This document shows, piece after piece, positions 1 through 6,766 of a stretch of DNA of 29,472 nucleotides. This DNA comes from CAYRFE01 sp964423645 [NCBI: uncultured bacterium] (GTDB taxonomy: Bacteria > Macinerneyibacteriota > Macinerneyibacteria > Macinerneyibacteriales), in assembly GCA_964423645.1 (NCBI GenBank), contig CAYRFE010000037.1, positions 1 to 29,472 on the forward strand, in the 5' to 3' direction. Numbering within the stretch: position 1 is the stretch's first letter; each line of letters starts with the position of its first letter. The notes under the pieces are model-generated. The model was not told where the DNA came from. It did no database searches and saw only the letters and a program-made list of their open reading frames with translations. A program made the translations under genes and the position numbers.

Positions 1-72
1 GAGCCGCGCAGGATTCGAACCTGCGACCCACGCCTTAAAAGGGCGTTGCTCTACCTGCTGAGCTAGCGGCCC
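1..72 (-). tRNA. tRNA-Lys (UUU anticodon)
   Basis: On the minus strand this folds as a complete cloverleaf. The acceptor stem GGGCCGC pairs with GCGGCTC (one G-U). The D arm lies around GCTCAGCAGGTAGAGC, the anticodon loop CTTTTAA carries UUU between stems ACGCC and GGCGT, and the T arm is GCAGG-TTCGAAT-CCTGC. The discriminator base and any encoded CCA lie just outside the window. It has its own strong promoter at 112-139. The neighbouring R-M genes next to a tRNA fit a common integration pattern, but no attachment-site duplication is visible here. Confidence 0.96.
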
Positions 73-111
73 TACGCGATCCAATGTTAGTGAATTGCGC
101 TGACGAAAAGG

Positions 112-139
112 ATTATATACATTTTCAATTTTCTGTCAA
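112..139 (-). promoter_or_regulatory. sigma70-like promoter of tRNA-Lys
   Basis: Minus strand: -35 TTGACA (139-134), 16-bp spacer, -10 TATAAT (117-112). Both boxes match consensus perfectly. The predicted start near 105 gives a 5' leader of about 33 nt before the mature tRNA. Confidence 0.85.
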
Positions 140-190
140 GAGGCAATCACGAAAAAATTACAAAAAAAACACACATACTTATTCCGCATC

Positions 191-706
191 TCACAATAAG
201 GCCGAATCAAATTCAGTTATCGGATGAAGACGGTCAATTCCGATATAATGACAACGATATCCGCCCTCTTTACCGAATTTGGATCCAAAATCCTTAAGAG
301 GTGCAGTATCAACTTCTCGTGCGGTTGCAAAACCGCATACATACGCACTTACCCCTGCGGTAATGGATGCCTTTGGTGAAGGAAGATCAATGATGATCAG
401 CACATATCGCCGAGGTTTTCTCTTCTTCGCATAATCTTCACGAACGAGTAAATGAAGTTTGTGATTAAACGGGAATGCAGACGTTTTAATTTCGACATCA
501 GTGTAATCAATCTTACCCTTATTGTCTTCAAGATTATGCACATGCCAATCCCCGTAACGATACTGCGCCCACACCATCTCTCCCAATGCTCCTGCTAAGG
601 TATCGACGGGTGACGCTTTCGTTCGATTGACCGTGAGGTTTTTGAGTCTGTCTTCATTACAAAATGCCAACATTTCAGCAGTGATGATAACGGCAGGAAA
701 TATCAT
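191..706 (-). CDS. Putative type II restriction endonuclease, PD-(D/E)XK fold
   Basis: A 171-residue protein whose ATG overlaps the stop of the upstream DNA methylase (ATGA at 706-703), so the two are translationally coupled. A candidate nuclease core is visible: Glu43 in GALGEMVW, Asp67 (or Asp70) in the KIDYTD segment, and Glu72-Ile-Lys74 in VEIKTS, spaced as in PD-(D/E)XK restriction enzymes. There is no signal peptide or membrane segment. The size fits a small type II enzyme. The function is inferred mainly from the motif and the methylase partner; I do not recognise the family or recognition site. It could instead be an accessory nuclease or nicking enzyme of the same system. Confidence 0.68.
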   Translation of the reverse strand: MIFPAVIITAEMLAFCNEDRLKNLTVNRTKASPVDTLAGALGEMVWAQYRYGDWHVHNLEDNKGKIDYTDVEIKTSAFPFNHKLHLLVREDYAKKRKPRRYVLIIIDLPSPKASITAGVSAYVCGFATAREVDTAPLKDFGSKFGKEGGYRCHYIGIDRLHPITEFDSALL

Positions 707-1938
707 ATTGCTTTTTGAAACAACACAATTCGATTCGTGTTGGTACCTTTTTCGTTATTGCCAACCCCCCAGATATTCGCTGTTTTGGTAAACTCTTGAG
801 TATTGACAAGAATACCCGCACATTGAAAACCTGCACGCAGCCCCAACGGCACCACATGTTCATCAAGACGAATCGTCCCTTTTTCAACATCTCCGACTTC
901 AAACGCAACCCAACCGCGTGGCACGGTGACACGATACAGTTCATAGAATACGTCCTGCATGATCATCGACCAATCGGTGATTTTTTTAACCACTGTTATA
1001 TGCTTGGCAATATCCTCGGTGTTCAATCCGTTGAACCAGCATCGAAGCCAATTATCGGAGGCATAATTGATGACACTTAAAAACGGCGGTGACGTGACGG
1101 TCAATGCGACGCTGTCATCAGGTATACAATCGGTATAACGTGCATCGCAGGCAAAAAACCGGGCAGTTTCGCCTGCAGACCGCAACGTATTGCGTTCTTC
1201 ACTCGCTGTTTTTTTCAAAAGACTTTCTGTTTTTTTAATGATGATTGCATGCGTATCTCGATATTCAGGTATTTGTTGAAGACGCATATTGATCTTCTTT
1301 TGTCTATCAGCCGTTATTGCCTGATTTGGCGGAAGTGTATACACGGAAAAAAAACCCTTTGAATGACCGGTCAACCGATTCGTGGCAACCATTCGTATCC
1401 ACTCATCGGTTGTATCAAGCAGATGTTCTCGCTCACGGCGTAAAATATACTCACGCAACCGTAATAATTCATGCAAGGTTTGAGGATGATAAAACATGTC
1501 AAGGTCGATATCGCATTGATTGTTCAGTGACAGTTTTGCAATAGAATCTAAACGTACCTCCAGCTCATTCATATCGGGAATGAAAAAACGCGGTCGTGAC
1601 AAAAGAGCGCTCAGCGGATTAATATCATTTGCTATAACTTGTCGTTTAAGCAACCCTGCTTCAATAACGGTCGTTCCGCGACCCGAAAAAGGATCATATA
1701 CAATATCACTCTTTTGAGTGAGACGTTCGATAAAAAACCTGGGAAGTTGCGGCTTAAAACATGCACGATACGATATTTCGTGAATAGAATGTGCATCCCG
1801 TTGCTTGGACGTCCAGAATTCATTGATGAACCGAGGGATTACCTCTCCATTGCAAATAACCGAGTCGATTGTTGTTCTCATGCCTGCATGAAATGTGCCT
1901 TCTTGTAAAAGTAAATGTAGGGCATGTGCACTCATCAT
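703..1938 (-). CDS. Site-specific DNA methyltransferase (N4-cytosine/N6-adenine class), type II R-M
   Basis: A 411-residue amino-methyltransferase. The AdoMet-binding motif I is DPFSGRGTT at about residues 82-90, preceded by FKPQLPRFFI (motif X-like). The catalytic motif IV TSPPF is at 282-286, inside TSPPFLSVINYASDNW. Motif I comes before motif IV with roughly 190 residues between them, a likely target-recognition region. This is the reverse of the beta-class order usually seen with DPFxGxGTT/SPP-type enzymes. The gene precedes and overlaps the putative nuclease, so host protection would be made first. The start is the first of two adjacent ATGs, only 7 nt from a promoter -10 box. The target base (N4-C or N6-A) cannot be decided by eye. 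Confidence 0.88.
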   Translation of the reverse strand: MMSAHALHLLLQEGTFHAGMRTTIDSVICNGEVIPRFINEFWTSKQRDAHSIHEISYRACFKPQLPRFFIERLTQKSDIVYDPFSGRGTTVIEAGLLKRQVIANDINPLSALLSRPRFFIPDMNELEVRLDSIAKLSLNNQCDIDLDMFYHPQTLHELLRLREYILRREREHLLDTTDEWIRMVATNRLTGHSKGFFSVYTLPPNQAITADRQKKINMRLQQIPEYRDTHAIIIKKTESLLKKTASEERNTLRSAGETARFFACDARYTDCIPDDSVALTVTSPPFLSVINYASDNWLRCWFNGLNTEDIAKHITVVKKITDWSMIMQDVFYELYRVTVPRGWVAFEVGDVEKGTIRLDEHVVPLGLRAGFQCAGILVNTQEFTKTANIWGVGNNEKGTNTNRIVLFQKAI

Positions 1939-1945
1939 GGAAATG

Positions 1946-1973
1946 ATAGTACGGCGAAGAAATTATTTGTCAA
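1946..1973 (-). promoter_or_regulatory. sigma70-like promoter of the R-M operon
   Basis: Minus strand: -35 TTGACA (1973-1968), 16-bp spacer, -10 TACTAT (1951-1946). Only seven bases (CATTTCC) separate the -10 box from the methylase ATG, so transcription would start at or next to the start codon. No Shine-Dalgarno can fit, which suggests a leaderless mRNA. Confidence 0.75.
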
Positions 1974-2092
1974 GCAGAATCCTTGCCGTATGCGCATTCC
2001 GTTTTAAAGTTTTCAAAAATGATACTTTTTTATTTTATGATTGTTCTCAAGATATAAAAATTTAAAAAAAACGAATTTCGCAAACCTCTCTC

Positions 2093-2120
2093 TTGCTTTA
2101 TTACCCATTATTGCTATACT
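2093..2120 (+). promoter_or_regulatory. sigma70-like promoter of the dedA-family gene
   Basis: -35 TTGCTT (2093-2098), 16-bp spacer, -10 TATACT (2115-2120). The predicted start is near 2127, then GGAG at 2131-2134 and ATG at 2140. This placement rules out the longer reading frame that opens at 2041. The flanking segment 2069-2088 resembles the tail of the dispersed intergenic repeat (GAATTTCGCAAA). Confidence 0.7.
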
Positions 2121-2139
2121 TTTGCGCATAGGAGATGAT

Positions 2140-2769
2140 ATGACACTGTTTAAACCTTTTATCAATTATTATATGTCACAAATAAACTATTGGACAATAG
2201 GAATGTTTATGGCAATTGAAAGTTCATTCATCCCTTTTCCGTCAGAGATCATCGTACCTCCTGCAGCATGGAAAGCCGCTCAGGGAGAATTGAATATATG
2301 GCTCGTCATACTCAGCGGTACGATCGGCAGTATTATCGGCGCGTTATTCAATTACTATTTCGCCTATTTTTTGGGTAGAAAAATCGTCTACGCTTTTGCA
2401 AATACGCGAATCGCGCAATGGTGCCTTATTTCAGAAGAATCTATTCATAAAGCCGAAGCATATTTCAATAAATACGGAAACATGTCCACTTTTTTCGGTA
2501 GACTCGTTCCTGCTGTACGACAATTAATTTCATTACCCGCCGGACTATCAAAAATGAATCTTCGTAATTTTATTTTTTTCACCGCCATTGGAGCAGGGAT
2601 CTGGAATGCGATACTTGCGGCTTTAGGATATTGGCTCTACTCCCAAAAAGAAACTCTTGAGAAATATTACTCGGAGATAAGCTTGGCTATGGTATTTCTT
2701 GCGATCGGTTTCGTTTGTATTCTCATTTTTAAAGCTCTCAAAAAACGTCAACCCGCACAGTCGCAATAA
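2140..2769 (+). CDS. DedA/VTT-family inner-membrane protein
   Basis: A 209-residue polytopic membrane protein of the DedA (SNARE-associated/VTT) family, linked to membrane homeostasis and lipid-carrier flipping. Family signatures: Glu27 with the re-entrant PFPSE segment near 32-36, then FFGRLVPAVRQLISLPAG at about 118-135, which holds the conserved Gly-Arg, Pro, Arg and Ala-Gly. Strong hydrophobic stretches lie near 15-30, 53-78, 145-165 and 180-198. I chose ATG 2140 because GGAG sits 5 nt upstream and a promoter at 2093-2120 would lie inside any longer version. It stands alone, with its own promoter. The specific substrate is unknown. Confidence 0.9.
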   Translation: MTLFKPFINYYMSQINYWTIGMFMAIESSFIPFPSEIIVPPAAWKAAQGELNIWLVILSGTIGSIIGALFNYYFAYFLGRKIVYAFANTRIAQWCLISEESIHKAEAYFNKYGNMSTFFGRLVPAVRQLISLPAGLSKMNLRNFIFFTAIGAGIWNAILAALGYWLYSQKETLEKYYSEISLAMVFLAIGFVCILIFKALKKRQPAQSQ

Positions 2770-2806
2770 TTCACAGGCTCGCTATTTCACTCGCGCCACA
2801 AAAAAA

Positions 2807-2835
2807 TTGACTATTTACGCAAAATAGTGTAGAGT
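2807..2835 (+). promoter_or_regulatory. sigma70-like promoter of the binding-protein gene
   Basis: -35 TTGACT (2807-2812), 17-bp spacer, -10 TAGAGT (2830-2835). Only six bases separate the -10 box from ATG 2842; a second in-frame ATG lies at 2851. The transcript would be leaderless from the first ATG or have a leader of about 9 nt to the second. Confidence 0.65.
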
Positions 2836-2841
2836 GAACAT

Positions 2842-3648
2842 ATGCGCGATATGAAAACAATAAATTTTTCTCAAATAATGATATGTCTACTTTTTTGTAT
2901 TTTTTTTCATACCTCATTTTCTTTTTTGTATGCGCAACCTGTTCGTCCATTTACCATTGCCGGCGATGAAGACGAACCACCGTATGGATATGTGACACAG
3001 AAAGGTGAGTTTGAAGGTGTTTTTGTCGATATAATGCGCGAAGCATGTCGCAGAATGAATATACCACTCGACCATACTCCATACCCTTGGGTCAGAGCGC
3101 AACATCTTTCACGCACCGGTGAAGCGGATGCGATCATCACAGTACCGACGGATGAACGAAAAAAACATTACGTGTACACCAAAAACTCTCTTGTAGATTT
3201 TGAATTTGTTGCATTTGTTCGGAAAGACCATCCTGATCTACAAAAAATGCGCCTTTATAAAAAAATTGACGATTTCAAAACGTTTAAAGTTCTTGACTAT
3301 ATAGGCAACGGTTGGGGAGAACAAAATTTGCGCAACCTAAATGTTGATCGCGGAGGAAGTCATACACAAGTAATATTAAAATTAGCTGGAAAACGCGGGG
3401 ATGTTTTTATTTTTGTCAAAACGACCACCCTTTACCTCATTAAATCCATGCATGCAAATCCTTCAAATCAAGGATTGGGCATTGACTCCGTTATTGCACT
3501 TCCTAATATCCTTGATCGAAAAGGTTTCCATTTATTGATCGCGAAAAATTCTCCTTACGTACGATTACTTCCGCAGTTTGAAGCGGTTCTTTCAGACATG
3601 CATACAGACGGAACCATTAAAAACATCCTTCGAAAATATGAACAATAG
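2842..3648 (+). CDS. Periplasmic solute-binding protein, SBP_bac_3-like (orphan)
   Basis: A 268-residue exported protein of the extracellular solute-binding family 3 type (amino-acid/polar-solute binding or sensory). An N-terminal signal peptide runs to about residue 31 (hydrophobic IMICLLFCIFFHTSFSFLYA, then Q). The mature part opens with a strand and DEDEPPYGYV, then GEFEGVFVDIMREACRRM and YPWVRAQ, then GEADAIITVPTDERKKHYVY, which is the usual lobe-1 pattern. No permease or ATPase gene is nearby, so it may feed a transporter elsewhere or act in sensing. A second, broken member of the family lies at 15215-15939. Start ATG 2842 or 2851; no good Shine-Dalgarno for either. It converges on ggt with a 10-bp gap. 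Confidence 0.85.
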   Translation: MRDMKTINFSQIMICLLFCIFFHTSFSFLYAQPVRPFTIAGDEDEPPYGYVTQKGEFEGVFVDIMREACRRMNIPLDHTPYPWVRAQHLSRTGEADAIITVPTDERKKHYVYTKNSLVDFEFVAFVRKDHPDLQKMRLYKKIDDFKTFKVLDYIGNGWGEQNLRNLNVDRGGSHTQVILKLAGKRGDVFIFVKTTTLYLIKSMHANPSNQGLGIDSVIALPNILDRKGFHLLIAKNSPYVRLLPQFEAVLSDMHTDGTIKNILRKYEQ

Positions 3649-3658
3649 CACGATAGGG

Positions 3659-5257
3659 TCAGAATACCGCAATAGTTCCGTCTGTCCGTTTTTCAGTGCC
3701 TCCGCATAACACACCATCATTATTTCTCCAAATGATCTGTCCTCTCCCGAAATGGCCGTGATCGATGTTAACAGAAATCTCATGTCCTCTTTTTTTCAAC
3801 TCATCTGCGATACTTACATCAAACTCAGGCTCAATCATCACTTTATTACTCTCTGTCCATTGAAAACGGGGCGCGTCGAGAGCTTCCTGAGGGTTACATG
3901 CACGATCGATCGTATTCATAATAACTTGAAGATGACCTTGCGGTTGCATAAAACCGCCCATAACTCCAAATGGGCCTATCGCCTCGTTGTTTCGCGTAAG
4001 AAATCCGGGAATGATCGTATGATATGGTCTCTTACCCGGCGCAAGACAATTGGGGTGCGTCGGTTCAACCGAGAAATTACAACCTCTGTTCTGGAGCGCG
4101 ATGCCTGTTCCCGGAACAACCAAACCTGATCCGAACCCCGTATAATTACTCTGTATATAGGAAACCATCATTCCCTCGGCATCGGCTGTCGCAAGATAGA
4201 CGGTGCCGCCCTTATCAGGTATTCCTGCACACGGTAACGATGCGCGAGCGGTTATTTCATTTCTCCGTTGCAACAAATAATCAGATGCCAACAATTGTGC
4301 TGTTGTATAGGTCATGTTTTTTTTGTCAGCAATATAGGCGTGTGCATCCGCAAATCCAAGTTTCAACGCTTCAATCTGTGCATGCACGAATTCAGCCGTA
4401 TAGTCGTTAAATGAATCAGCAGCTAATAGTCCCAAAGCCGATAACGCGACCATTCCTTGCCCGTTTGGAGGTATCTCCCAGACATCATACCCTTTATAGT
4501 GAACAGAGATCGGATTTACCCATTCAACCGCATAGTGAGCTAAATCATCTCTCGTTAAAAAACCTCCTGTTTCACGTGAAAATCTATCAATCTGTTGTGC
4601 CAACTCACCATGATAAAAAGAGTGAGAAAATGTTTCGGAGATAGATGTCAATGACGCCGCATGTTCGGACGATTTCCATATTTCTCCTGCCAGCGGTGCA
4701 TGTCCCTGTGGCGCAAAAACTGAAAACCAGTGTCGAAACATCGGATCAGTGAATGCATCTTTGTAGAGAGAATACGCTCGATTCCAATAATGCGCTGTCG
4801 TCACCGATACAGGATACCCGTTTTGCGCAAAGCCTATCGCATCTCCAAAAAGTTCACGGTAATTCAGCGTTCCGAAACGTTCGGATAATGCAGCCCATGC
4901 AGCCGGTATTCCCGGTACGGTCACCGGTTCCCAGCCGTGTGTCTGCATTTTTTTTGAATCTTTCAATCGATCGATTTGAATTGTTTGGGGGGCAGGACCG
5001 CTTGCATTCAGGCCGTACAATTTCCCTTTTTTCCATATGAGCGCAAATGCATCACCGCCTATCCCGTTTGATGTCGGTTCGACCACAGTGAGTGCGGCAG
5101 CGACTGCAATCGCGGCATCGACTGCATTCCCGCCTTTACGAAGAATATTCAAACCGGCCTGTGCAGCAAGCGGGTGAGATGTACTCACCATACCGTTTTT
5201 TGCAAATACAACATTTCGCTTTGACGGAAAGCGATACGAATGAACATCATAGCGCAT
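3659..5257 (-). CDS. ggt: Gamma-glutamyltransferase family protein (cytoplasmic type)
   Basis: A 532-residue Ntn-hydrolase proenzyme of the gamma-glutamyltranspeptidase family, which cleaves or transfers gamma-glutamyl groups (for example from glutathione or gamma-glutamyl peptides). The N-terminal signature includes GGNAVDAAIAVAAALTVVEP and SNGIGGDAF. The autoprocessing site is visible: DKGGT-VYLATAD, with Thr at about residue 352 as the expected nucleophile of the small subunit. Then follow GFGSGLVVPGTGIALQNRG and, near the end, MGGFMQPQGHLQV. There is no signal peptide, unlike periplasmic GGTs, so a cytosolic role is likelier. ATG 5257 is preferred to GTG 5263 because GGAGG lies 9 nt upstream. 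It has its own promoter, divergent from the TauE-type gene. Substrate is undetermined. Confidence 0.93.
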   Translation of the reverse strand: MRYDVHSYRFPSKRNVVFAKNGMVSTSHPLAAQAGLNILRKGGNAVDAAIAVAAALTVVEPTSNGIGGDAFALIWKKGKLYGLNASGPAPQTIQIDRLKDSKKMQTHGWEPVTVPGIPAAWAALSERFGTLNYRELFGDAIGFAQNGYPVSVTTAHYWNRAYSLYKDAFTDPMFRHWFSVFAPQGHAPLAGEIWKSSEHAASLTSISETFSHSFYHGELAQQIDRFSRETGGFLTRDDLAHYAVEWVNPISVHYKGYDVWEIPPNGQGMVALSALGLLAADSFNDYTAEFVHAQIEALKLGFADAHAYIADKKNMTYTTAQLLASDYLLQRRNEITARASLPCAGIPDKGGTVYLATADAEGMMVSYIQSNYTGFGSGLVVPGTGIALQNRGCNFSVEPTHPNCLAPGKRPYHTIIPGFLTRNNEAIGPFGVMGGFMQPQGHLQVIMNTIDRACNPQEALDAPRFQWTESNKVMIEPEFDVSIADELKKRGHEISVNIDHGHFGRGQIIWRNNDGVLCGGTEKRTDGTIAVF

Positions 5258-5298
5258 ACACACCCACCTCCATTATTTAGGTAGCCGTAATATTCGCC

Positions 5299-5326
5299 AG
5301 TATAGCAAATATCCGATAAAAAACAA
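5299..5326 (-). promoter_or_regulatory. sigma70-like promoter of ggt
   Basis: Minus strand: -35 TTGTTT (5326-5321), 16-bp spacer, -10 TATACT (5304-5299). The leader is about 35-40 nt and ends in a clear GGAGG ahead of ATG 5257. No equally clear promoter was found for the divergent gene at 5386. Confidence 0.6.
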
Positions 5327-5385
5327 TATTTATCTTGCAAGGATCGAATTATTCGTTTACCGTAATGAAAGCAAAGGAGCAGAAT

Positions 5386-6132
5386 ATGGAAACATTATGG
5401 CACATCCTTTTACTCGTTGCAGTGGGAATTGTTTCCGGTTTTGTCAATGTTATAGCCGGAGGAGGATCGTTGATTTCCGTACCGGTTTTAATATTTCTTC
5501 AACTTCCTTCTGCTGTTGCAAACGGCACCAATCGCTTGGCGATTTTATCACAAAACATTACCGCGGTTAAAAAATTTAAAGATAAAGGTTTTTTTGACAC
5601 CAAATTGAATATCCTACTGAGTGCGACATCAATCCCCGGTGCGATCGCAGGATCACTTTCGGCAGTCAACATCCAAGATGCCCTTTTTAACAAGATACTG
5701 GCAATTATTATGATAATGGTTATGATCACCACATTTATCGGTAATGTCAAACGCAAAAATTCCTCTGATATTGCCAAAAATCCCTTTTGGCTTGCCGTAT
5801 CATTTCTATTTATAGGATTTTACGGAGGATTCATTCAAGCCGGAGTAGGATTCATTATCATAGCTGCATTATCAATAATCGGACAATTATCCCTTGTGAA
5901 GACGAACAGCGTTAAAGTATTCGTCACTCTCATTTATACCATCCCGTCATTACTTATCTTTATAGTATCGGGGAAAGTTCATTGGTTATACGGTGCTGCT
6001 CTTGCAGCGGGTAATGCCTTCGGCGGATGGTTTGGCGGACATGTATCGATCACAAAAGGCGATACGTGGATACGCGTATTCTTGGCAGTTACTGTGACTG
6101 CAATGGCAGTGAAATTATTCATTTTACAATAA
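5386..6132 (+). CDS. TauE/SafE-family membrane transporter
   Basis: A 248-residue integral membrane protein of the TauE/SafE (sulfite/organosulfonate exporter-like, DUF81) family. The N-terminal half carries the family pattern GFVNVIAGGGSLISVPVL followed by ANGTNRLAI; the second half repeats it as GFYGGFIQAGVGF and KTNSVKVFVTLIY. About eight hydrophobic segments alternate with short loops. I chose ATG 5386 because AAAGGAG lies 6 nt upstream; longer reading frames (TTG 5335, ATG 5365) lack a ribosome site. It is monocistronic, divergent from ggt. The family exports or imports small anionic sulfur or carbon compounds; the actual substrate cannot be told from sequence. Confidence 0.88.
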   Translation: METLWHILLLVAVGIVSGFVNVIAGGGSLISVPVLIFLQLPSAVANGTNRLAILSQNITAVKKFKDKGFFDTKLNILLSATSIPGAIAGSLSAVNIQDALFNKILAIIMIMVMITTFIGNVKRKNSSDIAKNPFWLAVSFLFIGFYGGFIQAGVGFIIIAALSIIGQLSLVKTNSVKVFVTLIYTIPSLLIFIVSGKVHWLYGAALAAGNAFGGWFGGHVSITKGDTWIRVFLAVTVTAMAVKLFILQ

Positions 6133-6494
6133 TGAGCTCGTTCACGGAATGTATCCTGACACCCATGTTTGCGATACGATAAATTATTAAGGCTTAGTGA
6201 ACATTCGTCGTATAACTTTTCTGTAAAGATGACGATCGTTCAGATGATTACGATTCAATTTATTCATTTCACCTCTTTGATGCTTTTGAACTTCATCGCA
6301 AAAAAGAGCAACAATAAAAAAATACTTTTTGTATGCCCCTGATCAATAGTTCGACGTTATTTGATTGCTGATCACTGTGACATTATTCTGTACACACTCC
6401 GTCCAAGTTCCGGTCTCTTGTTTTATGGTGTACCGTTGAATGAATTCCCCAAACAATAATAGGCTATCCCAAAAAACAATACTCTATTGAGCAC

Positions 6495-6700
6495 CCACCC
6501 GAAACTCAGGCGTGAAAATCGGGAGTCGGGCAGAAAGATTTTCCGCCTCGCTACAAAAATTCTCACTGTAGCGGGTGCATACCATGCACCCGATTTCATC
6601 CCCACACCCTATTGAGAAAATAAAAAGATTTTGGAAATTTTGAATTTTCAAAGGTCAATGAGCGAATAATCAGGGGATTTTGAATTTCGCAAAGCTCTCT
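6495..6700 (+). repeat. Modular palindromic intergenic repeat, copy 1
   Basis: This copy contains a degenerate GGGCAGAAA...TTCCGCC hairpin near 6529-6546, then a perfect 9-bp stem-loop at 6572-6592 (CGGGTGCAT, loop ACC, ATGCACCCG). Next come the half-motif TTTCATCCCCACACCCT, GAGAAAATAAAAAG, and the tail TTGGAAATTTTGAATTTT-CAAAGGTC. A second, shorter copy of the tail follows at about 6674-6700. The same order of modules recurs at 10786-10930 and in part at 18655, 24062 and 28545. The preceding stretch 6133-6494 holds no gene I can support. Confidence 0.8.
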
Positions 6701-6706
6701 CGGTAT

Positions 6707-6738
6707 ATAAAAAAAGCGCGGTTGAGCTTCCCGCGCTT
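6707..6738 (-). terminator. Intrinsic terminator of the etfBA-acyl-CoA dehydrogenase operon
   Basis: Minus strand: stem AAGCGCGG/CCGCGCTT (8 bp, 6738-6714) with a 9-nt loop, followed directly by a run of T (6713-6707). It lies 28 nt after the stop codon of the acyl-CoA dehydrogenase gene. Confidence 0.9.
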
Positions 6739-6766
6739 GTGCAAAAAAGTAATCGTATCAATCAGT

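Noticed and set aside
2041-2139. Longer version of the DedA protein starting at TTG 2041.
   Set aside because: A promoter lies within the extra 99 bases and the ribosome site is at 2131-2134, in favour of ATG 2140.
4024-4410. Plus-strand open frame of 128 residues opposite ggt.
   Set aside because: Antisense shadow of a strongly supported gene; no ribosome site or protein-like motifs.
6187-6345. Minus-strand open stretch of about 50 codons ending in a basic 26-residue frame (ATG 6267), preceded by a 10-codon frame with ATGA overlap and a possible TTGATC/TATTTT promoter.
   Set aside because: GAGGTG is only 2 nt from the ATG, the longer frame has no start codon, and no family is recognisable. 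Too weak to call a gene; could be a decayed one.
6423-6605. Minus-strand 60-residue open frame.
   Set aside because: It is translated palindromic repeat (copy 1); its counterpart at copy 2b is open in a different frame and strand.
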